From the NCBI GenBank assembly GCA_002309765.1, contig DBXY01000006.1:1-42778 (forward strand): a stretch of 42,778 nt of DNA. Direction: 5' to 3'. The first letter of the stretch is position 1, and each line of letters starts with the position of its first letter. This DNA is from Verrucomicrobia bacterium UBA1200. Its GTDB lineage: Bacteria > Verrucomicrobiota > Kiritimatiellia > RFP12 > UBA1067. The notes beneath the pieces were generated by a model. It was given only the letters and a program-made list of their open reading frames with translations, had not been told where the DNA came from and searched no databases. Shown here in pieces: positions 33,640 through 41,945 of the stretch. The translations under genes and the position numbers were made by a program.

Positions 33640-34693
33640 CAGCCGGGATTGGTATCTCCACAAACGCGATTTGACGGCGATTGTAGGTGAAGGTTACGGC
33701 CAACAACCCGGGACGCGCTTCGATGATTGCCGGATAGGAGAATTCCGTCGTGCGGCCGTCGGGTTGCTTCAGCTTATCGCTGTGGGCGAGCGTCATTAAG
33801 GTTCGCCAGCTTTTCCCGTCATCTTCCGAAACCTTGACCTCCAGATGATGGCGGCTTCCCCATCCGCCGGTCACGGCGGACTTACCGTTCATTGCAAGGT
33901 AGAGGTTGCTGTTAGAGGCGCGGACCAAATCCAGCCCCGAATTGATATTCTCCAAAGGCGTTCGGTAGATTTCCGACCAGTTCAGTCCACCGTCCCGCGA
34001 ATCGCTCCGCCAGATCCAGCCATCCTTCGCTCGCATCAGCGCGTGAATTCCGTCCGCCGATTCCCAAAGTGACGGCTGGATTACGCCAAACGTTTTGTCG
34101 GCATCGGCGGGAATGGGAAACAATGGTGAATTACGCCAATGCCGCCCGTCATCATCCGAAGTGTCTACAAAGGCCCTCCAGCACCCCTTTTCCCACGAGG
34201 CTGGTGCCAGCCACCGTCCATTCTTGAGTTTTATGCACTTGTTTTTCACGGGACCGCGTCCCCCTTGCCGATCGTTTGGAACCAGCTCGCGCGGTGTGTC
34301 CCACGTCGCGCCGCCGTCGCGGCTCTCGCAGAAAAATGTTTGCCAGTCTGGAATCTTCGCGCCTACCTTGAAATAGAGTACTAGCCGCCCGTCATTCGCC
34401 AACCGTAAAACCGGATTCCAATGCGCAACTGGAGCCGCCTTCGCAAACATCCGTTTCGTTTCCCATGTTCCGGACTGACGTTTCGCACCCCAGATTGCGA
34501 CATCCGGTGCCGATTCCTTAGTGCCCTCGAACCATGCGGCGATATAGTCCCCGTTCGGGAGTGCCGCCAATGTGGACGCATGGACATGTCCCGGTACTGG
34601 TGGCGCAATGAAATCAAGTTCCGGTGCAGCCAGCACCATTGATACCGTGCAAACCGCCAACGTGATCAATATCCGCGTTTTGTTGAGCGTCAT
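33617..34693 (-). CDS. Secreted sialidase-like (BNR/Asp-box) glycosidase
   Basis: This gene encodes 358 residues. The ATG at 34693 (MTLNKTRILITLAVC) is chosen over an upstream one at 34735 because it starts the signal peptide and has AGGA 9 nt upstream. Four Asp-box motifs are visible (SRDGGATW, SDDDGRHW, SRDGGLNW, SEDDGKSW), giving a beta-propeller of the exo-alpha-sialidase / BNR_2 type. HASTLAALPNGDYIAAWFEG near the N-terminus and the late TEFSYPAIIEA are typical of this group. It may release sialic acid or act on another glycan; members of BNR_2 also include non-sialidases. It lies downstream of the Cys-rich beta-helix gene on the same strand. Confidence 0.85.
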   Translation of the reverse strand: MTLNKTRILITLAVCTVSMVLAAPELDFIAPPVPGHVHASTLAALPNGDYIAAWFEGTKESAPDVAIWGAKRQSGTWETKRMFAKAAPVAHWNPVLRLANDGRLVLYFKVGAKIPDWQTFFCESRDGGATWDTPRELVPNDRQGGRGPVKNKCIKLKNGRWLAPASWEKGCWRAFVDTSDDDGRHWRNSPLFPIPADADKTFGVIQPSLWESADGIHALMRAKDGWIWRSDSRDGGLNWSEIYRTPLENINSGLDLVRASNSNLYLAMNGKSAVTGGWGSRHHLEVKVSEDDGKSWRTLMTLAHSDKLKQPDGRTTEFSYPAIIEARPGLLAVTFTYNRRQIAFVEIPIPAATSTPVR

Positions 34694-34717
34694 CCGATTT
34701 TTTCCTATCAAAATGAG

Positions 34718-34748
34718 AGGGAGGGCGCATACCACATGCGCCCTCCCT
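34718..34748 (-). terminator. Terminator-type hairpin after the beta-helix gene
   Basis: AGGGAGGGCGCAT (34718-34730) is perfectly complementary to ATGCGCCCTCCCT (34736-34748) around a 5-nt loop. On the minus strand it is followed by a weak T-rich stretch (CTCATTTTG). It separates the beta-helix gene from the sialidase-like gene. Confidence 0.7.
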
Positions 34749-34764
34749 AATCTTGTAAAACGCC

Positions 34765-37404
34765 CTATTTAGACAGCTTAACGCGGAAGAAGTTGGCCGC
34801 CTTACCCGATGGGAGTGTCCAGTCATTTCCTCTCCGGTTGAGGATGACCGGATTGTCCCAGTTATCGAGTGAGGGTACGCCGATTATGGAAGCGCTGAAA
34901 TCAGTACGGCCCTCGATGACCGGTGCAGTCGTGACGATCGGTCTCCCATAAGCGTCGAACTTGATGGACATTAAGGCGGTCGTGCCGTTAGCTAGCCCTT
35001 CACCATAGGTATAGATGAAAGCATTTGCCCATTTGCCGCCCCACATCGCCGGTTTAGCGTCCCATTCCGCGTCCGCGCCCCTGAGTCCCTTAGCCGCCGC
35101 CCACGTGCCGATACCGCCGTTCCTCGCGATTACGCGCGTCGAGCCGGTTGTCGAGTCGATCAAGCCACTCGCCAACGTTAAGATGCCGCAGGAGCCGTTA
35201 TAACCTGCGCCGATGGGATTGGAGCAACTTTCGCCACATGTTGCGGTGATGCGCGTGATGCCTGCGCCGATAGTTATGGTACCGCATTGGGCCTCGCTAC
35301 CGCTGCCAATGCCCGCAGCCTGTAGACCGCCTGTTGCGGTGACGGTACCGCCGGAGATAGTGATGCTGCCGCATTTGTTGACATAGCCACTGCCGATGCC
35401 GGCCGCGCAGCCACCGCCTGTTGCGTTGATTGTTCCGCTTTCTATGACGATATTGCCGCAAGCCCTATTGTAACCGCCGCCGATGCCGGCACCCCAGCCG
35501 TTGCTGGATGCAGTTAACGACCCATTACCCTTGATAGTCAGCGTCTTGCCTGCAGGAACGGAAATACCGGGATAGCATTCGTCGAATCCTTTTACAGTAT
35601 TATCGCCCTCCAGTATGATTGTCGCATTGCCGAGGCAGGTGATACCTGCCCAATCGTAGTTGGCGTTGTTTTCGCCGATGATTGTCGCATTCCTTAGCTT
35701 CACCGTTGCGCCGTCTGCGATATACACCTTGAAGCTGCCGATGAGAGTACCGGTGATTATTTCGAAGTTATTGTATGTCGGGTTACCCACGAGCAGTTCA
35801 AGCCTCCTTAAGGACCAGGCCTTTATGGTACGTGTATCTCCGTCATCACTCGTCACGTCATTCAGATCCTCCGCGATGGTTATGGTACCTGTCGTGCTGG
35901 ATCCAGAACCCTTGCCGATGGGGGCAAGGTTTTGGGTATATGTAGAGTCGCGTGTCGCTGTGACGCTGGAGATTCCCGAACCGATGGTGATGTTGCCGCA
36001 CTCGCCACACCTGCCGCAGCCGATACCGGCTCCGTTGACGCCACCGGTCGCGGTGATGTCGCCGCCATTTATTGTGATGTAGCCGCATAAGGCAGGCGAA
36101 GAACCTCCTCCGTCACCGCTGCCGATTCCAGCCGAACAACTGCCGCCTTGGGCCGAGACGGTGCCGCCCTCAATAATGATATTTCCGCAATTAATGCCGT
36201 AACCGCCGCCGATGCCTGCCCCAGAACCGTTGCTGGAGGCATTAAGCGAGCCAGTGCCCTTGATTGTCAGCGTCCTGCCCGAGGGGACGAAAATGCCGGG
36301 GAGCCTATCGTAAAAGCCCTTGACGACGTTCGCGCCCTCAAGGATGATAGTGGCGTCGCCTTCGCATGTTATTCCGGCAAAAGCGTAGCTGGGGTTGTTC
36401 GCTCCCCGAATGGTCGCATTCTTGAGCGTTACCGTAGAGCCATCGGCGATGGAGATTTTGTAGTTGCCGCCGAGAGTGCCGGAGATGGTCTCTCCATGGA
36501 TGACTTGCGTATCTTGCGTGATATCGGCGAGATTAACGATATGCTTGATTTTGCGCGTCTGGCCGCTTGTTACGCTGTCAAGGTCCGAGCTCACGAAAAC
36601 GAAGTCACAAGTTCCGTCAACACCCGCACCAATTGGTTTGTCGCAGTTTTTGCCGCATGTCGCGGTAACGCAAGGGGCGTAGATTTCGGAAGTGACATCG
36701 ACTAGACTGCATTTACTTCCTTTGCCGGAGCCGATACCGGCGGCGTTAATTCCGCCAGTTGCGGTGACGATGCCCCCGTAAATGATGATATTGCCGCAGG
36801 AAGCTTGAGACCAGCTGGAACTGCCGCCGGAGCCGATGCCGGGGGCGTAGGTTCCACCCGTTGCGGTGACGGTTTTCCCGTAAATGAGGATGTTGCCGCA
36901 AGCTTGATCGCCGCCACCGCCAATGCCCGCGGCGTGGCTTCCGCCAGTGGCGGTTATGTCGCCCCAAATGATTTTAATGTTTCCGCATGGTATATCAAAC
37001 CCGCCGCCGATGCCGGCGCCATATCCGTTGCTGGAGGCATCTAGCGAACCTCCCCCTAGAATCGTAAGCGTTGAACCTTCCGGGACGTATATGCCAGGGT
37101 AATCCTCCCAGAATCCTCGGACGGTATTATCCCCAAAAAGGAAGATTGTCGCGTCGCCTAGGCATGTGATACCAGCCCAGTTGTAGTTTTCGTTGTTCAC
37201 GCCGTTGATGGTCACATTGTTAAGTTTAATCGTAGCACCGTTGGCGATGGAGATTTTGTGGTTGCCGGAGAGTGTGCCTGAAACGATATCACCGTCAACG
37301 AGCGTTTTGTTGCCGGTCAGAGTTGACAGGTTGACGTAATTATCCGCGTTTGCGATCACGGCGAAACCGATTGTCGCCGCTAGGATTGCGAATAGTCTTT
37401 TCAT
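34765..37404 (-). CDS. Secreted Cys-rich triplicated beta-helix protein
   Basis: This gene encodes 879 residues. The start at 37404 (MKRLFAILAATIGFAVIANA) has AAAGGA 8 nt upstream; the longer frame upstream only translates a dispersed repeat. Three large repeats of about 230-260 residues each contain ISIANGATIKL, YNWAGITCLGDATI, YPGIYVPEG, LTI-x-G-x-GSL and ASSNGYGAGIGGG, then rungs of the form CGNI-x-I with ATGG and AAGIGSG. These glycine-rich rungs with a stacked Cys match the Beta_helix_3 pattern. The last ~140 residues form a different domain ending ANFFRVKLSK. No catalytic residues were recognised. Probably a surface or extracellular structural or carbohydrate-binding protein. Confidence 0.8.
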   Translation of the reverse strand: MKRLFAILAATIGFAVIANADNYVNLSTLTGNKTLVDGDIVSGTLSGNHKISIANGATIKLNNVTINGVNNENYNWAGITCLGDATIFLFGDNTVRGFWEDYPGIYVPEGSTLTILGGGSLDASSNGYGAGIGGGFDIPCGNIKIIWGDITATGGSHAAGIGGGGDQACGNILIYGKTVTATGGTYAPGIGSGGSSSWSQASCGNIIIYGGIVTATGGINAAGIGSGKGSKCSLVDVTSEIYAPCVTATCGKNCDKPIGAGVDGTCDFVFVSSDLDSVTSGQTRKIKHIVNLADITQDTQVIHGETISGTLGGNYKISIADGSTVTLKNATIRGANNPSYAFAGITCEGDATIILEGANVVKGFYDRLPGIFVPSGRTLTIKGTGSLNASSNGSGAGIGGGYGINCGNIIIEGGTVSAQGGSCSAGIGSGDGGGSSPALCGYITINGGDITATGGVNGAGIGCGRCGECGNITIGSGISSVTATRDSTYTQNLAPIGKGSGSSTTGTITIAEDLNDVTSDDGDTRTIKAWSLRRLELLVGNPTYNNFEIITGTLIGSFKVYIADGATVKLRNATIIGENNANYDWAGITCLGNATIILEGDNTVKGFDECYPGISVPAGKTLTIKGNGSLTASSNGWGAGIGGGYNRACGNIVIESGTINATGGGCAAGIGSGYVNKCGSITISGGTVTATGGLQAAGIGSGSEAQCGTITIGAGITRITATCGESCSNPIGAGYNGSCGILTLASGLIDSTTGSTRVIARNGGIGTWAAAKGLRGADAEWDAKPAMWGGKWANAFIYTYGEGLANGTTALMSIKFDAYGRPIVTTAPVIEGRTDFSASIIGVPSLDNWDNPVILNRRGNDWTLPSGKAANFFRVKLSK

Positions 37405-37438
37405 CGTTCGTTTCCTTTCATGGTTTAAGCAAAATACG

Positions 37439-37487
37439 GTCCTGACGGGATTAACACGGTTTACAGGATTCATGTGTAATCCGTGTC
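37439..37487. repeat. Dispersed TAATCCGTG/GGATTAACACGG-type repeat
   Basis: The segment consists of the words GGATTAACACGG, TTTACAGGATT and TAATCCGTGT in alternating orientation, a kind of short intergenic repeat seen in many bacterial genomes. It lies between the promoter and the start of the beta-helix gene and is therefore transcribed in its leader. Confidence 0.45.
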
Positions 37488-37539
37488 TTATGCCTTGCTT
37501 CCCGTTTCATGGCATATCAACCAGCAAAAACAATTAGTT

Positions 37540-37568
37540 ATCTTATCATAATCTGCCGCAGGTGTCAA
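37540..37568 (-). promoter_or_regulatory. Sigma70-type promoter for the beta-helix gene
   Basis: On the minus strand a perfect TTGACA (37568-37563) is followed after 17 nt by TAAGAT (37545-37540). The leader to the ATG at 37404 would be about 130 nt and includes the dispersed repeat at 37439-37487. Confidence 0.6.
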
Positions 37569-37724
37569 ATCGTGACTGGGTGTAACTACAATCTCGGGTG
37601 TGGTCAAATAGTATGAGGTAGTCCGAAGCATTTCATGCCGCTATCCTGAAGTTTGAGCGCATGGTAGCCCGCAGTAGTGTGATGCCAGCAGCGTTCTTGT
37701 GCCGCCAGTACATTCCCGCGAGCT

Positions 37725-37991
37725 TACAGTGCGCCGTTCCGCGTCATGTTGTCGTCCAAATCGTATGACAGCTCGCGCGGAGGCGCGGAGAATGGAGGTG
37801 TATTGGTTGAGGCTGTTCGCTGTGTAGGAGTTCGTCACATACGAGCCGTCGTAGGCGAGCGACACCGACACGATCCGCCCCGCCGCGTTCGTGAACGCAT
37901 GCCGCACACACGATCTCCCGAAGGGCGACTGCTGAGGTCGGCGCCGCGCCTTAAAGAAGTTGGAGCTCAAGGCGATGCAGAAATCGCGCAA
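37725..37991 (-). pseudogene. Second RHS-repeat relic
   Basis: On the minus strand, HAFTNAAGRIVSVSLAYDG and YTANSLNQYTSI are clear RHS-core wording. After the mini-repeat at 37793-37771 the reading frame shifts: the RHS-like SYDLDDNMTRNGAL continues in another frame and hits a TAA at 37727-37725. Residues before about 37907 (RRRPQQSPFGRS) are not RHS-like. The fragment is under 100 residues of a protein that is normally over 1000, so it is a dead relic. It closely parallels the relic at 257-769, including a mini-repeat at the same place. Confidence 0.7.
37771..37793 (-). repeat. CTCCGCG mini-repeat inside second RHS relic
   Basis: The minus strand reads TTCTCCGCGCCTCCGCGCGAG directly after the YTANSLNQYTSI codons, equivalent in sequence and position to the repeat at 595-630. 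Confidence 0.5.
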
Positions 37992-38012
37992 TTAGTCTTG
38001 CAATTTACGCTC

Positions 38013-38041
38013 TAGACAATTTTAGCTAAAAGGGTTATATT
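38013..38041 (+). promoter_or_regulatory. Sigma70-type promoter for hemC-cobA-hemD
   Basis: TAGACA at 38013-38018 and TATATT at 38036-38041 have a 17-nt spacer. The predicted start lies about 35 nt before the ATG. Confidence 0.55.
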
Positions 38042-38083
38042 GTTACTCGTCTTTCGTTTGGTTTTGGTTATTGGTGAGAAGTG

Positions 38084-40186
38084 ATGAAAAAGTTGATTGT
38101 CGGAGCGCGAGGCAGCCGTTTGTCGCTTATTCAAACCCACGCCGCCTTGGAACATTTTAAACGCTGGTTTCCGGCGTTGGAGTTTGAGTTGCGCGAATTC
38201 TCCACCATAGGCGACCGGGATCTAAAAACCGATTTGCGGCATTCGCCGGGGGATTTCTTCACCCGCGAGTTGGATGATGCGCTGATCTCCGGGCAAATCG
38301 ATTTTGCCGTTCACAGCGCCAAGGATTTGCCGGATCCGGTGCCGGATGGAATCGATTGGTTCTGGTTGCCGTGGCGTGAAGATCCTAGAGACGCGTGGGT
38401 GTTGCCGTTTGGCAGGACCATGTATGATTTGCCAGATGCCCCGGTGGTGGGGGTGAGCAGCGACCGGCGCGAGGCGTATTGCCGCCGCCGTTTTCCAAAC
38501 GCGGTTTGCCGTCCCGTCCGGGGGTCGATACCGTCGCGGTTGGAACAGCTTGACCGGGGCGATTTCGACGCGTTGTTGATGGCTGGCGCGGCGCTTAACC
38601 GGTTGGGGCTTCCCGAACGTGCAACCGAATGGGTGCCGCTGAGCGAATTAACGGTGCCGCCGGGGCAGGGGGTATTGGCGGTGACCTTCCGAATGGGCGA
38701 TCCGCTACTTACCCGGATCCGCGCATTTATGGTGAAGTCCGTTCGTTTCGTCGGTGCGGGCGTCGGTTCGTTCGACACCTGCACTTGGGGCGGGGTCAAC
38801 GATTTGCGATCGGCTGAGGTTTGTCTTTACGATGTCTTGATGGACGCGGCGTTGTTGGATTTTCTGCCGCTGGAATGCGAGCGGGTCTTTGTGGGCAAAA
38901 GGTGCGGTGGCCATACGGTGCCGCAACCGGAAATAACGGAATTAATCGCGAATTTTGCGCGTCAGGGCCGTCGGGTGGTGCGTTTGAAAGGCGGAGATCC
39001 GGGCTTGTTTGGTCGTTTGGCGGAGGAGGTCGACTGCCTAGAGAAACTGGGTTTACCTTATACCGTTCGCCCCGGGGTTAGCGCTTTGACAGTAGCCACC
39101 ACCGGGACCGGAATGCTGTTGACCCGCCGTGGAGAATCGCGCGGTTTTACCGCGCTCACACCCAGGGAGGAGCGTGGCGGCATCGCCGGGGTGACTTTGG
39201 AACGGCGTTCCCGTTTGCCGTTGGCGATGTTCATGTCGGTCCGGGTGGCCGATCAGGTGGCGGCGCAACTCATTAACGAAGGCTGGTCTTCTGACACCCC
39301 GGCGTCATGCGTATTTGACGCCGGTGCGGACGATGAGCGGGTGGTGGCAACCACCTTGACCGGACTGATGTCCGGAACCCTGCCGGCCTTGGAAGGCGAT
39401 CCGCCCGGATTACTGGTGGTGGGTACGGCGGCCGGACACCGTTTCCGGCGTGATTTAGGCGCGTTGCGTGGATGCCGGATTTTGGTCACCGCCAGCGAGG
39501 CGTTGCGCGGAAAAGCGGAATTGGCGGCGAGGGATTTGGGCGCTGTCCCGTTGGTTCGACCGCTGATTCGGCTCGTTCCAAACGCTGAAGCGGAAACGGC
39601 GTTAAAGATGGCAGGCGAGTATGACTGGTTGGTGTTGACCTCGCCATCGGCGGTGGATTGCATGATGACGCTGGTTCGCAGAGCGGCGGTGGATTTGCGC
39701 AAAATTCCTAAAGTGATGACTTGCGGACCGGGCAGCGCGGCGGCGTTGCGGAATTACGGCATTGAACCGGATTTGGTGCCGTCGTCGAGTTTCTGTGCCG
39801 AAGGGATGTTGGGCGCATCGTCGGATGTGGATTTTTCCGGCAAAAGGGTGTTGCGGTTGCGTTCCGAAAAGGCGGGAAGTTTGGTGGCGGACACTTTGCG
39901 CCAACGGGGGGCGGTAGTGGATGATGTGGTGTTGTACCGGAATGAATTCGTCACCTATGACCGGTTGCCGGAGTTTGACTCGGTGTTTTTTGCCAGCGTA
40001 TCGGCGGTGGAATCGTTCATGTCGCAATTTGGCGCGGATAAATTGGCCGGAAAACCGATAACTGTGTTGGGTAAACCGACTGCTACGGCTTTGTCACGGT
40101 ACGGTATTAGACCTGACGCCATCGCGCCAGACGCGGAGATCCGGTCGGCGTTCTTGGCCTTGGCGCTGGCGAAGTATGCGCCCTGA
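38084..40186 (+). CDS. Fused hydroxymethylbilane synthase / uroporphyrinogen-III C-methyltransferase / uroporphyrinogen-III synthase (HemC-CobA-HemD)
   Basis: This 700-residue protein starts at ATG 38084 after GGTGAG. Residues ~1-215 are HemC domains 1-2: GARGSRLSLIQT, GDRDLKTDL, FAVHSAKDLPDP (catalytic Lys-Asp pair), SSDRREAYC, RGSIPSRLEQLD and VPPGQGVLAVTF. Instead of HemC domain 3, which normally carries the dipyrromethane-cofactor Cys, the chain passes at about residue 216 into CobA: VRFVGAGVG, VFVGKRCGGHTVPQPEI, RLKGGDPGLFGR, RPGVSALTVATTGTGMLLTR. Residues ~463-700 are HemD-like: GCRILVTAS, WLVLTSPSAVDCMM, MTCGPGSAAALRNYG, FFASVSAVESF. Together these would turn porphobilinogen into precorrin-2 in the cytoplasm. 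The missing cofactor domain leaves open how the first step works. Confidence 0.9.
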   Translation: MKKLIVGARGSRLSLIQTHAALEHFKRWFPALEFELREFSTIGDRDLKTDLRHSPGDFFTRELDDALISGQIDFAVHSAKDLPDPVPDGIDWFWLPWREDPRDAWVLPFGRTMYDLPDAPVVGVSSDRREAYCRRRFPNAVCRPVRGSIPSRLEQLDRGDFDALLMAGAALNRLGLPERATEWVPLSELTVPPGQGVLAVTFRMGDPLLTRIRAFMVKSVRFVGAGVGSFDTCTWGGVNDLRSAEVCLYDVLMDAALLDFLPLECERVFVGKRCGGHTVPQPEITELIANFARQGRRVVRLKGGDPGLFGRLAEEVDCLEKLGLPYTVRPGVSALTVATTGTGMLLTRRGESRGFTALTPREERGGIAGVTLERRSRLPLAMFMSVRVADQVAAQLINEGWSSDTPASCVFDAGADDERVVATTLTGLMSGTLPALEGDPPGLLVVGTAAGHRFRRDLGALRGCRILVTASEALRGKAELAARDLGAVPLVRPLIRLVPNAEAETALKMAGEYDWLVLTSPSAVDCMMTLVRRAAVDLRKIPKVMTCGPGSAAALRNYGIEPDLVPSSSFCAEGMLGASSDVDFSGKRVLRLRSEKAGSLVADTLRQRGAVVDDVVLYRNEFVTYDRLPEFDSVFFASVSAVESFMSQFGADKLAGKPITVLGKPTATALSRYGIRPDAIAPDAEIRSAFLALALAKYAP

Positions 40187-40199
40187 TCGGTCTTCGCGC

Positions 40200-40228
40200 T
40201 TGACCTTGTTCCGCAAAAATGTTAACTT
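40200..40228 (+). promoter_or_regulatory. Possible promoter for the metallophosphoesterase
   Basis: TTGACC at 40200-40205 and TAACTT at 40223-40228 have a 17-nt spacer, 64 nt before the ATG. Confidence 0.4.
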
Positions 40229-40292
40229 CACATTAGTGTTTTGGTGATGGGGGGGATTCCCCGTTAATTGCAAGCAAAAGGAAGGACAATCA

Positions 40293-41831
40293 ATGAGCGT
40301 TAACGTTTCTCGCCGCTGGTTCATTGGCGGAATCGCGTCTTTTGGGGCACTTGGCGGCTGCCGCGTGTTCCGTTCTGCAGACAGCAAATACTCTCAGGGG
40401 AAACCCAATCTTTCATTTGGCGTGGTCAGTGATGTCCACATTCGTCTTGCGCTTTCTGGCGATGGTTTCGCGAAGGACCACGACACCGCAACCTTGATCC
40501 ACACCTTCGAGTGGTTCCGGGACAACGGTGCCGACGCGGTGATGATTGTCGGCGATATCGCGGATCGGGGTTTGGTCAAAGAACTCCAGTATGTCGCGGA
40601 CGCCTGGAATAAAGTGTTCCCGAATGACAAGGCCCCGGACGGCCGCAAGGTCGAGCGTCTCTTTGTGTACGGCAACCACGATTTCGAGGGTGCGGCGTAC
40701 GGCGATTATGCCAAGAAAATCTGGTCGGACGAAAATGAGCGCGCCAAAAACGTTCTCCGTACCGACTTGAAGGGCAACTGGGAACGCATTTTCCATGAGG
40801 AGTATTCCCCGATCTACCGCAAGGAGCTCAAGGGTTATTCATTCATTGGCGGGCATTGGGCGGCCGACAAATGCCGCGGTACCGAAGAACGCGCCATTGA
40901 GGGGCTTGACGAATTCTTTGCCGCGAATGCCAAGTATCTTGACCCTAAACTGCCGTTCTTCTATTATCAGCATCCGCACCCGAAAGACACTTGCTACGGG
41001 TTCTGGGCTTGGGGGCACGATGACGGCCGCGCCACGCGCGTACTCAGCAAGTTCCCGAATGCGATCGCCTTTTCCGGTCACTCCCACACCACGCTGACGC
41101 ACGAAAAGTCGATTTGGCAGGGAGAGTTCACCTCGCTCGGCACCAGCTCGCTCCGCTACACCGGTGGCGATTACTCAAAGGCGCGGTTGCCGATGGGGTA
41201 CGAGAACGGCGGCGGCTCGGCGGAATACGAACCGTACAAAGTGAACGCCGGTTATGGCAGCACCATGGACGGGCGGCAGGGAATGCTGGTGCGCGTTTAT
41301 GGCGACCATATCACCTTTACGCGCCGCGAGTTTGTTTATGACCTGTCGCTGGGCGAGGATTGGGTCCTGCCGCTTCCGGCGGCCGAGTCCAAGCCCTTCG
41401 CTTTCGCCGCCAGCGCGGCCCGGTCGATCGCGCCGGAATTCCCCGCTTGCGCCGAGTTGCTCGTCTCCAGGGCCAGGGCCAAAAATCGCGGTTCCAAAGA
41501 TGCCAAGAAACCGGTGGCGGCCGAGGAGAAGGACATCTACGTGCTGGATTTCCCCGCCGCAACCGCGGTAAAAGGCGCGCGCGCCTTTGATTATGAAATC
41601 ACCATCGAAGAGAAGAGTGGGGGCAAGAAGCCGATTAAGAAGTATGTCATAGCCCAGGGCTACAATATGTCGCCTGACAGCCCCCGCGCGAAACGTCCGC
41701 AACAATGCAGCATCGCGCTTGACCAAGTGCCGCAGGGCGTGAACTTCCGTTTCGCGGTTCGTCCGGTCAACTCGCTGCTGAAGGTCGGCAAGCCAATCGT
41801 CAGCGAATGGCTTAACACGGCAAAAGCGTAG
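40293..41831 (+). CDS. Exported metallophosphoesterase with Tat-type lipoprotein signal
   Basis: This 512-residue protein begins MSVNVSRRWFIGGIASFGAL followed by GGC. This combines a twin-arginine motif (SRRWFI) with a lipobox-like Cys at about residue 23. The calcineurin-like phosphoesterase core has all metal-binding blocks: SDVHI (Asp47, His49), IVGDIADRG (Asp88), YGNHDFE (127-132), FYYQHPHP and FSGHSHTTL. Such enzymes hydrolyse phosphomono- or diesters outside the cytoplasm. The C-terminal ~170 residues include a Lys/Ala-rich linker and a fibronectin-like stretch (VPQGVNFRFAVRPVNSLLK). GGAAGG precedes the ATG. A perfect inverted repeat follows the stop. The substrate is unknown. Confidence 0.88.
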   Translation: MSVNVSRRWFIGGIASFGALGGCRVFRSADSKYSQGKPNLSFGVVSDVHIRLALSGDGFAKDHDTATLIHTFEWFRDNGADAVMIVGDIADRGLVKELQYVADAWNKVFPNDKAPDGRKVERLFVYGNHDFEGAAYGDYAKKIWSDENERAKNVLRTDLKGNWERIFHEEYSPIYRKELKGYSFIGGHWAADKCRGTEERAIEGLDEFFAANAKYLDPKLPFFYYQHPHPKDTCYGFWAWGHDDGRATRVLSKFPNAIAFSGHSHTTLTHEKSIWQGEFTSLGTSSLRYTGGDYSKARLPMGYENGGGSAEYEPYKVNAGYGSTMDGRQGMLVRVYGDHITFTRREFVYDLSLGEDWVLPLPAAESKPFAFAASAARSIAPEFPACAELLVSRARAKNRGSKDAKKPVAAEEKDIYVLDFPAATAVKGARAFDYEITIEEKSGGKKPIKKYVIAQGYNMSPDSPRAKRPQQCSIALDQVPQGVNFRFAVRPVNSLLKVGKPIVSEWLNTAKA

Positions 41832-41847
41832 CGTCCGTTTATTTTTA

Positions 41848-41885
41848 ACGCAGAGGCGCAAAGCCAATCCTTTGCGCCTCTGCGT
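41848..41885. terminator. Perfect inverted repeat built from two GCAGAGG/GCAAAG mini-repeats, probable terminator
   Basis: ACGCAGAGGCGCAAAG (41848-41863) is exactly complementary to CTTTGCGCCTCTGCGT (41870-41885) across a 6-nt loop CCAATC. It lies 17 nt after the metallophosphoesterase stop. No T-run follows on the plus strand, but TTTTT precedes it. The arms belong to the same word family as the repeats at 463-493 and 1333-1358. Confidence 0.65.
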
Positions 41886-41945
41886 CACGGTGTTTAGAAA
41901 ATTTCCGGCCTGAGTGCCAATTATGGTAATTCGAAGTGAACTGAC

